This document shows, piece by piece, positions 38,601-53,600 of a DNA stretch of 64,000 bases. The notes beneath the pieces were generated by a model. That model ran no database searches, was not told where the DNA came from, and was given only the letters and a program-made list of their open reading frames with translations. The stretch's first letter is position 1, and each line of letters starts with the position of its first letter. The DNA is from Symsagittifera roscoffensis (taxonomy: Eukaryota; Xenacoelomorpha; Acoela; Convolutidae). A program made the position numbers and the translations under genes. The stretch lies in the NCBI RefSeq assembly GCF_963678635.1, contig NC_087071.1, forward strand, positions 16,367,613 to 16,431,612, in the 5' to 3' direction.

Positions 38601-41600
38601 AATTTTCTACGAACTTGCTATCTTTAGTTGACTGTTACAAAACGAATTTGCCAGCGTAGCTGCCTATATCGATCGGTACAGCTGATTTCAATTTTTTTTA
38701 TTGATTCACCATGAATCAACGAAAAATTGCCTTTTTGCTGCCTGATATCTAAGAATAAGTTATTCGTGAAAGTAATGTAAGTCTAGACTCGTGTAAGTCA
38801 AAGTCGTGTATAAGTCGTTACAGAAAAAAACCTCTTAGTATTATTAAACAAATTTTTTTACAAGGTATGTTTTTGTTCTATTTTCTTTTTGAAAGCTCCT
38901 GTTTGCATTTGTTTGTTTGTATTTACTTGTATGTATATACTTTATAACTACTTGTCTGAGAAAGGGTAACCAATTAAAGGTATCTATTGCTTGTTGGCTA
39001 TCCTCTTTGGTGCTAAAACTCCATATATGCTCGTATATGCACTGAATAAATTTATTGTTATTATGATTATTATGCTTATTATTGTTCCGATTTTCGTAAC
39101 GGAATATTTGTGCTCGGGTTGCTTTTTTCAGAGAATTTTTCGACTTTTTAACTAGTCACTTTTGACGGAATTATTTAATATCGTTCAAAAGGTATTGTTA
39201 TCCTGAGCTTAAATTTTGAAAAGATATTTCACCTGTGATCATTTTTTGTTAGGTTATGGGGATTTAAAAAAAATACCATTTTGGCCAATTTGGGACAATT
39301 AACGCGCGATATATTTCGCACTGTTAACGCGTGAGCAGAGATTTAATCCGTCTTAGAAATTGTTCCAATTTGGTTGAAGGAAGCTTATTTGCCATAATTG
39401 ATTTGTTACTAGGAACGAAATCTATCACTGTGCTTTTTATGGCGTGTGGAGGGATGATTTTATTACATTTAGTTTTTTTCATGTTATTACTGCTCCATAC
39501 ACCTTAAATATGAGTCGGAACATTCAGGGCTTCGTCCTGATACGTGCAGTTTTGTTATTATTATTAGCGAAAAACATCTTCGCCTCGCCAATATTCTAGC
39601 CAATAAAATATTGGTTATTTATATATCATCAATATTAAATATATTAATGTGGAAAAGAGCTAATCGATTGATTAATTCTTTAAATTTATTATAGGGAGTT
39701 GGATGAGGCGGCCATGACAGCAGTGGCTGCTCTGTTGTATGGACTTCCTCTTCAGAGCGAGGAGGCAGACGGAGGAGATGTCATGGAGGCCAAGAGCAGA
39801 CTCTTCCAGGTCAGCAGATATCAATTATACTTTTTTTATTCTGAAAAGTTGCAGACTTAGTGATTGAACCCTCTCACCGCGCAATGGTTCCAGCTTTGCT
39901 ACTATTTTACAACATTTATTTTTAGTGGGAGACAATCCACACTTATTTTGAAAGAGGAGAAGTTTGTTTGTTATGTTGGTTGTAATTTTACAAACTCCGA
40001 TTTCAGTATATCAGTTTTTTCTTATTTGGCTTACAAAGTTTCGGCATAATATATTGGTTTGGAGGCCTCTCTGAGTCGCTTGATGAGCAAAAAAGTTTTA
40101 TCGAAATGTTTTGAGGTGAGCAGTCGCGTTGCGCACAAATGTTTCTAGGAGGGGTGGTTTTTAGAAAGAAAAATTGTTATTCCGAGCTCTGAAAATTTTA
40201 GAAGGACCCTGTTTTGTCAAAAAACTTCTCTCGAGAAGGCACTTTTTCAAAAAATTTCACCAAAAATTGCAATTTTTGGGCGCGCTCCCCCCACCAAATT
40301 TAGTTATATGGCGCCAAAGACGCTTCATAAGGTTGGTCAGCCAAAAATGGATGTCGTAAATTTATACCAAGGGAGAGACGTTTTGGAAAAATTTGGCAAC
40401 CGGAATTCAGGGAGGGGTTTTCTAAGTTTTTAATGTTTTTGTAATATAAACATTTTTTTTTGCTCGGCCAAACAGGTGTCGGAATTATCGGCTTTGTAAC
40501 AGCTTTTTAGGTTTAGCGATTTCTGAGATCTCTTTAAACACTAAAAATACTTCATTTGGCCTAATGTGCGTATGCGGCTCTGCCAGGTTATGAGAAATTA
40601 TGCCAAAACTGTTTTGAGCCACCAATTGCTGACATTGCAAATTGTTACTACAAAGTGACTCTTTTGGGTGAATCAGTTCGTCAAATTGATGATGTGGGAT
40701 GTCCGTCTTTTTCTTGCCAGTGCCCCCCCCCCCCCCCCTCCCACACGCTCAGACACACACACACATATGCACACTAAATCCGCCGCAGCAGATATGTGAC
40801 AGTTTTTACCGTGTCTAGCATATGCAAGCTTCACACGTTGTCTTTTATTTTTAAAGTAGCGCCCTTCTAAATATGCTACATTTAATCATAAGTAATAACA
40901 GTAAGTTGGTTATCAATGTACGGAATTACAATATGTGAAGATTCATCCATATCTTTTCAGAAATACCTCTCGCTCTTCATGAACCTACTGAATGAGTGCT
41001 GCAACCCCCAGACCAATCTAGGGGTTCCAATTGGGATGGCGATGGGGGGACACCTGAATGGAGGTCATCAGGGAAATCTGCACCATCACCACCATCATCA
41101 CCACTTGGGGGGTTTAGAAGGCAAGTCATAATCTCATTATCAACATTATAATTTTCGTTTCTCATGCATCTTATATAAGTTTTTTTTTAAATCTTACTGA
41201 TAGTGAAAACTATCCTATGATTTTTAAATTCACCTGCACGCATATCCATGGGACTAAAAATGTGCCATGAATATAAATATGCAAGGAGTAAAAATCTGCC
41301 ATGAGTATAAGTGCACAGTTTTGCTAACCTTGTTTTTTATGAATTTCTTATTCAGTTCTTCGGATGAATCCTAATGGAAATTCTTAACACTAAAAACTAA
41401 ATTCTTCGTCAAGAGTCAAATTCTTGTTATTGAATTACGTTATGTAATTACAGTTGTTATACTTGGTCCTAAAGTCCATTTTGTTTTCTACTTAAATCTT
41501 CCATACACTGTATTTTATATCTTTCATCTGTCCAATCAGGCAACACGAATCATTTTAATCTCACTCGATGAAATCCTTTTCCATTCATCGCCATCGTAGT

Positions 41601-44600
41601 ATGTCATTTGTGTACCATTACCTGTGTCTGAAATGGTTTTGTTTCCGTTCAAATTCACGGCCTGACAATATCCATACCACCAACCGCCTCCTCCACAAAT
41701 TGCAGCACAGTTTCCGGTTTCATCTTTGTCCTGATCCCTGTCAGCAGTAGAAAACGCCATTCCGTTGTGGTAATCAAGACCATAACCTGTAACACTGGTG
41801 TTGCGTATGTTCTCACTATTTTCCACCATTGTGCCAAATGTTATGCTGTAAAGCGGAGCAGAACCGATCCTGAAGTCTGAAAAACAAGAGTTTAACCCAC
41901 TTGGAACTGCACTTAGGTTTTTCTACTCAAAATGTGCTGAAAAGTATTCTTCAAAATATAACAGTAAAAAATAGGTTGAACCTTACGATGCTGTTAATCG
42001 CGTTTTTGTTTCGAAATTTAAAAAAAATGTTTGACCCCTTCATCGCAGCTACAAAACTTTGGCGGTAATTTTCCCTTTGCCTTAAACACATTGTTATAAT
42101 TCTTAAGCTTATTTTCAACACGCATATGCAAGGGAGTAAAACTATGTAAAAACTTTCCGTGAGTAAAAATGTTGCACCTATGAGAACAACTCCAATGGTT
42201 AAATAGTAGACTTTTTCCGAGCCCTGTCTCAATTAAATATTTGTAGTTGCGAGGCTTGATTTGACTCTTGTTTTGCTGTTATTCCAAGTAACAGAAGATA
42301 TGGGGTTAAAAAAAATTGATCGCTTTGTTTGGCGTCAAGGATTTGGTTGGTAAAACTAGAAATTTTTGCTGTTTTCCTGTTAAAAAGTTGATGGCAATTT
42401 TTTGCCTGTTGTTCTTTGTCCTGATGGCCTTTTTTATCATTGATGAGTGGGTCGTTTGACTCAAAAAAAGGCAAGAACCTTGGCCTAAAAGACAATAAAA
42501 CCCTTTGTTTCTGTGATTGTATCCGTCAGTGGGATACGAGAAGGTGTGTTGCAAGAGCTTTTATTTGAATTTTTTAAGAATATTGTAAAGAGTTTAGCTA
42601 ACAGTCATTTCAAAAATGTTTTTTTTTGACACCTGAAAAATAGTTTTTTGGTTAGTCTTGATGATAAAGATTGAGCTGCCAATCTAGAAAGATCGATGAT
42701 ATCAATGACTTTTGGTGGCAATTTTAAAAGTCAATAAACCAAAAAAGATACTTTTTTATTTGATACATTTTTTGTTTTATTTTTTTTTTTTAGTTCATGC
42801 GAGTCTTGTATCATTTTTAAATGTTTTTGAAAGATTTTGTTTCAAGAACTTGCGCTTGAATTGTTCTGGGTTTATTTCAGAGGTTAAAAATCAATGATTC
42901 GACCCAATTATTATGTTCGTTAGCAAAAAACTGATTTCGATAAGGTATAAAAATGCACTTAAACAAATTTCTAGATCTATATGCTCATTAGCTTAACAAA
43001 GCTTTGTTTTTGTTTTTGGGTGAAATCAATTTACCATGGTTTTTTTTCAGTCGTTCTTTTTTTGTATTGCAGCTTTATTTGAGACAGCTGTTTGACGATG
43101 ACTGATATATCTTTTTTACCTGTCCACTCGCCCCAAAAAGACGCATTGTCTGAGAATTGGCGCATCGAAATGCGGACGTTCCATTTTCCAGTTTGGGTCA
43201 GTATATGCAGTTTCTGTAACCCCAACCACTTATCTCCCGATCCACAAATATCTCCGAACCCTCTTTCATAATCCTCAAATCCGCGGTTGAACAAAACGTC
43301 ATGTCGTTCCCTCCTCTGGAAAACTATCTCGGCTCCCACATTCTCCACCGATGCGGAATGCAGACACTGAAACTAATGTGTCAAAATGAAGCTGACTCGT
43401 GGTTTAAATGTAAGAAGCAGAAATTATTCCTAAATCTGCAATCAAAATCAATTACGTTTCATTATAATTGAAGAAACAAATATAAATGAAAATTAATGAA
43501 CTTACTGAAGCTTAGAGAGGACAGACAAAAGGCATCAAAAATGCCCACTATTAGTATGCCCTTGAAAATATAAATGCTTTTACCATTAAATATATTTCAA
43601 ATTAATTTTTGTAATAAGCAGGAACAATAAAAATAAAAAAAAATCAATATCAGCACGGAAATCTAAGCAAGGAAAGCTGCCTGCAAAGGAACTTGCCTTT
43701 ACAGCATAGCACCACTGTGCCCTCATGAGATTGGGGACAGAAAATCATGATTGAGAAAAAATAATCATAATAACAAAAAAAAAATATTTTGAAAAAAATG
43801 CAATTTCAAAGGTTTTTTCTTTTTACGATTTCTTTAAGCTACAATGTTTCTGAATGCATAATTTCTCTGCTTATTCGGATGAAATTGTTAGGCATTTTAC
43901 CATCGAAGTAAAGCTCAGATAAAAACATTGCAAAAAAAGTACTTTATTTTCTTTTTTTTTTCAAGTTTTTGAAAATTGTTTTTTTTTTTTGAAAAATCGC
44001 TGTATCTCGAAAAGTAGAAAGCTTCAGCGTCTCATGATTTGAGAATATAGTCTAAATTTCTTTTTCTGCATAGTGGCATTCAGAAGAATCAGTCAAAATT
44101 CCAATATTATAATAATACTCAATGTATTTACCAAGATATATATATACGTATTTAAAAAAAAAAATTATCATTATTGGCCAATTTGAGAAGAAAAAATCGG
44201 ACGCACTAAATCAAGATTTTCAAGAATATATATGTCTCTTATTCGATGCAAAAAGCAATTGATCGCATCCTTGCTCATTTTAATTAACTTTCAGGCAAAA
44301 TACGATTTTCGCACAATACATATAGCCACTTGTATCCTCTATTTGTAATTGACTTTTCCTTTAATTTACTTTTGCATAAAGGATTACTGAAATTGACCCA
44401 TATTGTACTTCTCGTTAAATAACTTTTGGCTCTTACATTGAAAAATTGTTCAAATACTTAGTAGAATTGATTTTATTTCCGGATTTCAAACAGAATTTCA
44501 AGAGATCGTAAATAAAAAACTCATGCACTGTCAGTATTTTGTTTGAAGAGTAAAATTTTCTTATGCTTTCGAATTTTCGTTTGAAGTAAATCACACTGAT

Positions 44601-47600
44601 TATTTTTTTCTCCATCTTAAAAATCGAAATTACGTTTGTGTAGCAAGTACAACCATGCACAAGCAAATCATATTGAATTGTTGGTTGGAATTTACTGAAA
44701 TAATATTTGACAAGAAATTCAATGGAATTAAAACGCCGCAAGTTGGTAACAACCCCACAGTGTCTACTTAATTTTGACACAATTTTTTTTGAGTTATCTT
44801 TAAAAAATTGAAGTCAACATATACACCCAAGTAATTAGAGCACTAACATCATTTTCAAGGACTAACGTTGAGGACTAACATCATTTTTATTGAGAGAAAT
44901 ATTTATACTAGAAGCATTGGATGTAGTTTTACAATTTACAAACACAGATTTATCTTTGCCGAAAGTGAGCTTATTTGCAGTCAACCACTGACAAATTTTG
45001 CTAGTATCTTTATTGAATACTTCTAAATCTTGTCTTCCACAAGCTACATTTGTATCATCAGCAAAAAGGTAAACCTCCAAATGTTTGACGCTATCTGGCA
45101 TATCGTTTACATACGCAAGGAACAGTAGGGGGCCTAGGACAGTTCCTTGAGGCACACCATGAGCTACCGGCAGCCAGTGCGAATTACTACGATTTGTAGA
45201 AACTATTTGTTTTCTGTTAGCCAAATAGCTACGAAACCAATCCTGAACAACCCTCTTATTCCATAGGCTTCCAATTTGTTCAAAATAATATCCTAATTTA
45301 ACGTATCAAAAGTTTTCTTATGGTCGAGAAGTATGCTAAATTTCATTTTATTTTCTTGCGTCTTGTTTTTTCAGTTAGCTCTACCAGTGAATCGACCGTA
45401 TTATGTTTTTTCTTCTGAAAACCAAACTTCTTTGAATCGAAAATCTTACAGATGTCCAGAAAATTGTATAATCTTTTGTGCGTAAACCGCTCCTAAATTT
45501 TCACCAAGCAAATAAGTAATGAAATAGGTCTATATTTATTTCGATGAGTTTTTGATCCTTGCTTAAATAAGGGTAATACTTTTTCCCACTTTAGACGCTC
45601 CGGGAAACAACTAGTTTTGAACGAAACATTTCTAAGATATGTCAGATATGTAGCAATAACAGTATACAAATACGAGTGTTTGGCCTTAATTTTTGGTTCA
45701 TCCTCAATTACCTCAATGAGTTTAGATGCTATTGATGTAAAATATTTTTTGAAGCAGTTTACAATAACTTTATCATCCGTTATCTCTAGATTTTTGGTCA
45801 AAAAAGTGGAACTTTCAGACTTTGAGAATAGTTATTTTTTCTAGTTCATTTTAAAAATTTTAAAATAGGTTCCCTGCATGTTTGAATAATGTACCAGCTT
45901 TTTTGTAGTAGTCAGAAAATTGTCTTTCCTTTTTCTTAAATTCGACTTACTTAAAGTTTTTAAAGACATCTTGAGTTATTATTTAAAGTTAGGCTCTTCT
46001 AAGGTATGTCTATAGAGAAGCAGTTGCCCTACTTGAACCGCAAGCTTCATGACCGCTATAGCGTTTAAAAGCTCTAACTTGAACGTTGTAGCGATTTTTT
46101 TCTCAGTACTTGATCTCCGATAATGATTGAAAGATTGAATCTTAGATTAGATAGATCAAAAGAAATCTAATCTTGATCCTGATGAATAAAATAGTAAACT
46201 TAGACAAGGTAACAAATCATTAACCAAAAATAGCAAATTCTTCAGCTTATTTTCAGATGGCGCATTATTTTGAGAATGACTATTTACTAGCAAAAAAATT
46301 TAAGAAATTAAACTTAACTCACCAACTTTTCTTCCAAAATAGTCTCTATAGTCTCAATTCTGCTAGAAGTTTCAGTCAGCTGATCCCTGGTCTCACCTGC
46401 TTCATTGGATAAAGACACAGTCAGAAACACAAGAACCACAATCGATGTCTAAATAATGGAACAAATTGCAACAGTTTGTTAATCAAATTAGTTCAAGAAA
46501 ATTTTTCAAATTGAACCTTGCAGTTGAAAGTTTAAAGAAGGAGCGCTATAGACATTGATTTGTTTTTCTTTTCTTTTGTTATTTTTTGTCTAATCAAACT
46601 AGTTGCAAACATTATTGGATGATTTTTTTTCAACTTAGGACACACTGATGACTTTCGATAACCATTTTGTCGGACCATTTAGTTTTATCAAACCGGCGTG
46701 TTGCCACTCCTATCAACCCCCAAGGCAAACAATTGGAGAAGATGAAATATTCAAGACTTCTTGTCAAAATTATCGAATAGTATCATTAACAAATATTTTT
46801 TCATTACTTTTTTCACACGCGAGCTAAGTGTTTTATTACAAATCCCTGTTTCTCCCACCCAGGGACATGGCCCCCTTAATCTCCAGGTTGAGTGGGCCCC
46901 CTTAATCTCCAGGTTGAGTGTTAGATTCCGGCACATACCTAAGTTTTGTTTTTGAAAGCTTATTTTTACCTTTTCTCTCCTTATTTCTTAGAGCTAGTTT
47001 TTGCCTTTAATCGCTTTGTTTCCGGAGTGCAGTTTTGCCTCTGTGCATTACAATTAGTTTTAGTCATCAGAATTTAACTTAATTTTCGTTTTAATTTGAG
47101 TAGCTTATTTTTTGTGTAAAAGTCTGTATTTTTTTCTTTCTATGTTTATTGTCTTTTAGCCACTTTAAAGTTTTACTATTCGAATTGAGTATTGAAAATA
47201 TACCTGAAATCGAGTAGTTATTCGCCGCGTTGAGCGTTCAGTGTATCCTTAATTTTGTAGCATAAAAAATCTGCCTCATTTCTTGGGCTGTTTTAGTGAA
47301 AGTCATAGCAATTGTAATTAAGAGTCCATGAATGTAGTTCAGACTCTTAATTAGCTGCTGATGAATTGTTTTTTTTTCAGGAAAAGTCTTAGAAGTTGTT
47401 CAAGCTCAAGTTTACTTACTCACGGTTCGACTTCTGATTTCTTTTTAAATTTAGTTCATTTCTTTTGTTTACTTTTGCGAAGCGAGTGTATTAGTACGAA
47501 CGTTCTTTTTTTCCAACCTAACTCGCAAACATTGGTGCCACTTTTGGGTACCTTTACAGCTTTTTCATAGCATGTGCTTTGACATTCGAATAGTAATAAG

Positions 47601-50600
47601 TTAACACAGTTGATGAATTGTTAATTCATCAAATGAACCGAAAAAAGTTATTTGTTCAAAACAACTTAATAATAATAAAAACTCGATTTCAGAAAATTTT
47701 CCAACTCAATATATCTCGCAATTTTTTGAAATTCATAATTTATACATAATGTGGCTTTATGTTTTGCGATTTTGTACTTGCAAAGTTAGTGTGGATGCCT
47801 TCAGTTCGTTATATACCTTCAGTCGTTGCAAAATTGAGTCTGTTTGTAATTAGTTCCACTTTTGCTGAGTCGCGTTAGCAATTTATTAGCATATGTGGCT
47901 GCTTTATTTGTGACTTGTTTTTGTCTGATGTTGAGCTTGCGTGGCTAAGTGGATACTGGGTGAGACTCAAAATCTCTTGATTGCAGTAGGTCGCAGATTC
48001 GAATACTACGCGTAGCCGAGTTTTTGCTAATTTGAGGCCTATTTCTACTCTTTTTTATTTCACTTGATAGAGCTGCTTTTTGGTCGTGTTCGCGCAAGTG
48101 TATATTCTTTTTAAAAAAACGAGTTTCAAGGAGGAGGAAGTCACTTGCGAATTTCTATGAGTTACACCCGTTAACTTAAATAAACCCAGAGATAATTCGA
48201 TACGGGCATGCAAAAAACGGAACCCCTCGGACCCACCTTCCCATGTGATAACGGTTCCAAGAAGTACAAATCGCCCTATTAGAACTCAGTACTAAGAAAA
48301 CACTTTTAATAATCGTGTGGTTTTTTAGTTTTTTCAAAGAGCGGTTTGACTTACGATTTCGGTTAAGTTCAAGTGAAAATTATTTGACAAAAGGAAGGCA
48401 AACTACGCTCTGCATTTAGTTCGCATTTTTCCGAGTTCCATTTGTTATGCTTGCTATTAGCAAGCGTAATCAAACCGGATTATATTATTTTTCTCCGGGT
48501 TAACATCTTGTTTAACAGAATCATTTGGTACTTTATACGCCTGAGACAGCAAAAGTCCTTGGTTCGAATCTGAGCAGTGCTTGTTTTTGCCAAAGTGAAA
48601 TATTCCGTTTCCAAAAATTTTCTGCTTATTATTTGTCTGCTTCTGATTTTCGGCTTAGCTGCCGCTTCTTCGATTTTTTTTTGCTAAAATTTGGTGAGTT
48701 TGTTGACGGTGTTCACCATGTTTTTTTTCTATTTTGAAATTGTTTGAGTACATAGTTGGAAGTCTTAAAAATTGAACGAGTTAATAGTGACCATATGACT
48801 GTCTAGAAAAAATCTCGAATAATTACTTAAATTTGTTTATTTTTTATTCGTGTTTTCTTCAACTCATTTAAACTTTCTGTTGGCTACGTTTTTAAGTAAA
48901 TTCCTTTTATTTCAGTTGAATGAAACTTTTTCAATGGAAGTGTTCACGCGCGTTTTTCTGTGTGGCTCTCGATTTTAACCAAATTTGTTATGTTTTTACT
49001 CAATGTCGCTCTATTGATGCACTCGGATAACAACAGACGAAATTTTATATTTCCAAATTGGGCTACTTTTGGCTATCAAAGTCTCCCATTAAAGTCTACA
49101 AAGGGGGAAATGCTTCAATGCCTCGCTATATGCTTCAGAATATGAGCGAAGAGTTTTTTTTTTTTTAATTTTAGGCCTTTTTGCTTATTACAAGTCAAAC
49201 ATTGCAATGTTCAAGCATAGATAGATCTAGTTAAGAGAGTTTAATCACGAGTGTTGTACTTTATTGCGGGTTGCATATGGGGCCTTCATGTGGCTGTTGC
49301 AAAACTGTTGCAGTGGATTTTGTCGGACCGTATTTTCGCCCAGATTTTCGCAGCCTTGAATTAGGAAATAATTATTTTTTCTTGATTGAATTAGGAAACT
49401 TTCCAGTTTTTTGTTTGATCAAATCTGCGGTTAAAGTTGATTCTGCGTGGTTTTGCTTTTTTTATCCCTAGTGCACTTTGAGATAAAAGTTTTGTTAACC
49501 TTGTGCTGCTGTCAAGATGTGGTGTCTCGAGTTGATGAAACTCTTCCTCGAAAATATTGAGTAACTGAATAGTGTAATTGAATAACATCGTTCCGATGCT
49601 CTGACTGTAAGAAGTACTGTTATTTTCGTTTTTGTCAAAAAACTGCCGATATAAACTTCATTATTCTTGCTAAAAAGTTCACATTTTACATTCTACTTAC
49701 TGCCAGAAACACAACGGCAACCAGCATTGCGATCATCATCACCAAGAAGCATCGGACAGGCCAATTATTCTGTTGTGGCTGTTTCTCCCCTGTTTGTCCG
49801 CTGCTGCGTTGAACATGTGCAGGCTCATCATAGATACTTTTTTCTCGTTTGTTATCAGGAATCTGCTCTTTTACATTAACATCCATTTTTGGTACATTAT
49901 ATTGAAGTTTGCTTCTAACTTCACCAGTCGATGCATCAAAAGAAGCCATTTGAGAGATTTTTGTCGTATAAAATTCTTACTGTAGAAATGTTGATTCTGC
50001 TCTAATCCAAGAAATAGTAATCTTAACCTAAGATAGATAAACAAATGATATAAGTAGTGAAGCAAACAAATAGTCGCCCCTAAATTAGTCTGAAGCTTCA
50101 AAGATATAGTCCCTGCTATGGCTGACAACCCAAGTGAACTAAGATTGACAACCAGCCCCCCTCAAATGGGAATTAATGAAGCCAACTTAAAGTAACTCAT
50201 AGGACGAATACTAGAGATGATTCGACACGGCCAAGCAACAATCCGAACCCTCGCACCCACCTGCCGAAGCGATAACGGTTTCCAGAAGTACAAATCGCTC
50301 TATAAAAACTCTGTAGCAATCGGTTGGAATGGTTTCCAAAGCTTACTACCGTACAGAACTAGTTGCTTAATTGTAATCTAATTGTTATGATAAACTTATT
50401 CAATAGAGAAAGACTATGAATACTGAAATGAAAGATTGTTCAACCAGAGAGATGGCACCGCTGAACTATCATAGTCAAACAGCTGTTTGCTCCAATCCTT
50501 CTAGCTAAAGATCATTTAACGATTTGAGTCCTCGTGGGTTGAGGGGAATAGGTGAAGGAAGTTTTTTTTGCAAATGAAAATGTCCAAGAAAGTCGAAGAT

Positions 50601-53600
50601 GTGATATCAAAAAGTGGCCTGATACCCAAATTGGTAAATGTTAAAGACTAAGTCAGGCAAGCGATTGATTTGGCAGTATTAGAAGTAGTGACAAGATTTC
50701 AAGACGAAATAGTTTTGTGTTAAAGAGTGAGTTGAAGATGCTCGAGAAAATTTTACTCTGAAAACTCTTTCAGAGGCAGAGTTATTGGAAATTTATTATC
50801 GAAGAGATAACGTAAAGATTTGTGGCCTAGCTGAAACGATAAATGATAAAGAGCGAAGAGAAAAATTATGGAATTAACAAAATGGTAGATTTTGGTGAAG
50901 CACTAGAGGCGCAAATTGTCAAAGTCGAAATTTTCATCGCTCATAGGTTGCCATCAGGAACGACCTGAGAGAAAACGGTAATAGTTCAATTTGCCCAGCT
51001 TTTAAAAGAATCATCAACGGCAAACCAAAAGAAACCTAGGAAACATCAAAAAAATGCAAGTTATAAAAATTTGCGAAGATTTGAGTACTGATAAGGTCAT
51101 TTTCATGAAGATGATGATGAAAGGGGATGAAACAATTTTATCAACATGTACGAGAGAGGAAACAATATATTTTGTGTGCAAGAGCGATCAGAAAACATAT
51201 TAAATTTTTGGACTGTAATAAGTTGGAGTTTTTCTAAAACTTATTGTTGAAAAAGTGATGAGCTGCTTGAATGGTGTTTTTTGGACTTGTAATGAACAGG
51301 AAGGATCATGAATCAAATGAGTTCTGTATTAATTTGAATTGCACTAGTATTAAAGTTCTTTTATCTCATCTACAATCTCTAAAAGTTGTCACACAGATTC
51401 AGAAGCTTGTCTAGTTAATCTCGAGTCTCCGTTCAATATACTTTGCCTAAACAAAAATTAATTAAATGAAACAGACGATATCAGCCTATTTAAGTTTGAA
51501 AGACTTGATACAGTGATAACAAAATTTAGAAAATGCGTGGCGTTGGAACTAATGGCATGAGAGCTATAGCATTGGCGGCATATGTACCACGTAGATATGA
51601 CAAACGTTTCCCATTGAAACATTGAATAAAAAAAAACAAATATTTTGCTCAAGGCAAAGTACCGATAACTGTAACGGATGATAACCTAAAGCATGATAAA
51701 CTGGATCTAATAAGATACAAGGGTTTTGATTTTATAATGAGTTTTTTTCTAAATGTCATAGTGTTTTTCTAATTTGTCTTCCCATTAGCAAATGAAATTG
51801 AAGTTGGCTTAGAAAAAAATAAATTGCAAAATCCAAATATGAGATCCACATTCGATGACAAAGGTGAAAATTGCGCGTATTTAAAACGTGACTCAATGCT
51901 ATAATCAAAGATGGATATCAACTTTTAATTGTCTCAGCTGAAGAAAATAACTAACAATTGATCCGATTCGCTCCATTTGGGTTACTTTTGTATATACAAA
52001 AGTGTCAATCAGAAGTTTCTTCAAATTCAAAGAGCTTTTTTGCCATTATTTTGAAAATGCTTCAGAAATAATCAGTCATTTTTCAGTCCTTTTTGTGCTT
52101 TCTTTTTTGGGTTCATGAATTTTTTTTTGTGTTTTCGTTAGCTCTGTTTCTAAAAATGAATTTGTGTTTCAGGCCAGCACTGTTGTTCTGTGGCACGTGA
52201 CCTTGCTCTGCAGTACAATTACACCCCAGGCACATTAGGAGGAGCACTGGGTGCTCTTGGAGGTGGGGGAGGGGGTGGAAATATGTGGGGCGGAGGGGGC
52301 AATTTGTACCAACAGGCAGACTACCAGATGGGAGATAATCAAGACTTGCAGGAAATTTCAGTCGTCAGCCGATCAGGTTTCGAAAAGTTGTTTCCCATAT
52401 TTAAACGCTGAAAAGTCTGTACGAATTATAGTTTCGTTTTAATAGTCAAACACGAAGCGGCAGAACTCGTGATTACCTGATTATTACCAGGTACCAATGA
52501 AATGTCATTGAACGCTGTGAAGACACTTTATAGGTCTTTTTGATTTTAAGATAAACTACACTTAATTAACAAAAATGAAAATGGCTTGTTTAATTGCTTA
52601 TAATTTCTAGTTTCAAAATAAGTTTAAATAATCAGACGTTCCAGCGGAATAAAATGTATTTGTTTTCTTATTTATCTATTCATTTCTATATTTATCTTTA
52701 TATATTTATTTATTACCACATTAGTTTTTTTTTTAATCAAAAATTTAATTGCTTTCAAAAAAAGTCAATCATTTTTAAGTCTCTTTCAGTCCAATAATTA
52801 TGTAAAAAATTAGTGTTATTTTCCACTGAAAAAAAAACTTTAAAAATGATAAACACAGATAATCTATTGTTTAAGTACATAACAACTTATGCATTTGTTT
52901 AAACAACGATTTATGGTCTCTATTCAGGCGCCAAAGATTCAGCTAGCAGCAGAATCTGGCAGAATTCGGCCTATAGAGAAAAATATTTTAAAGAGCAACC
53001 GGTTTTATATTTTGAAGAGGCTCAAAATTATGTGATTTTTTCTTGTTATGCTAAGCGTAATTTTTTGTAATAAACGCATGATTACTCTGAAAGTTTTTCC
53101 TGCAGCAGAAACTTTAAAAAAATTCTTGGGCCGTGTCTCTATTACTCGAAAAGATTAAGGTAATCTTGTTAAACAGTAGGTTTAGCAAACATTTGATAAG
53201 ATTGATATTAAGTCCGGTCAAAAAGAAGACATGTAATAAAGCAGGCAAGTCGTAAGCCAATCACAATCGAGTGTCATAAAGTCTACAAGTCATAAGAAAA
53301 TCTCTCAATCGAGATAAGAAAACAAACGTACGAAGTACTTCTTTTTCTCTATTCTGATTGGCTTACGAAGTGTCTACTTTATGGCACTTTTTGCTTCGTA
53401 ACCGTTTAACAACAGTAGAAGTTAGGTTTTGTTAAATTGAATGCCACTAGGGGACTCAATTGCTGGAGGTCTGAACCAACTTGGTGGAGACAGACAGCAG
53501 ATGGAGAGAGGTTACGGCGGACCAGGATATGGAATGTTCTCGAACCTAGGGGGATGTGGCGGACTAACGGGTAAGTGAAAATGATGAAATTTTTTGTTAC

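Noticed and set aside
43630..43760. Possible small minus-strand exon with QWCYAVK before a GC-type donor AAAG|GCAAGT
   Set aside because: It could be the missing FReD exon, but the sequence does not resemble the expected first strand of the domain and the acceptor is unclear.
47935..48013. Functional tRNA gene
   Set aside because: A and B boxes are present but the anticodon and acceptor stems do not pair properly.
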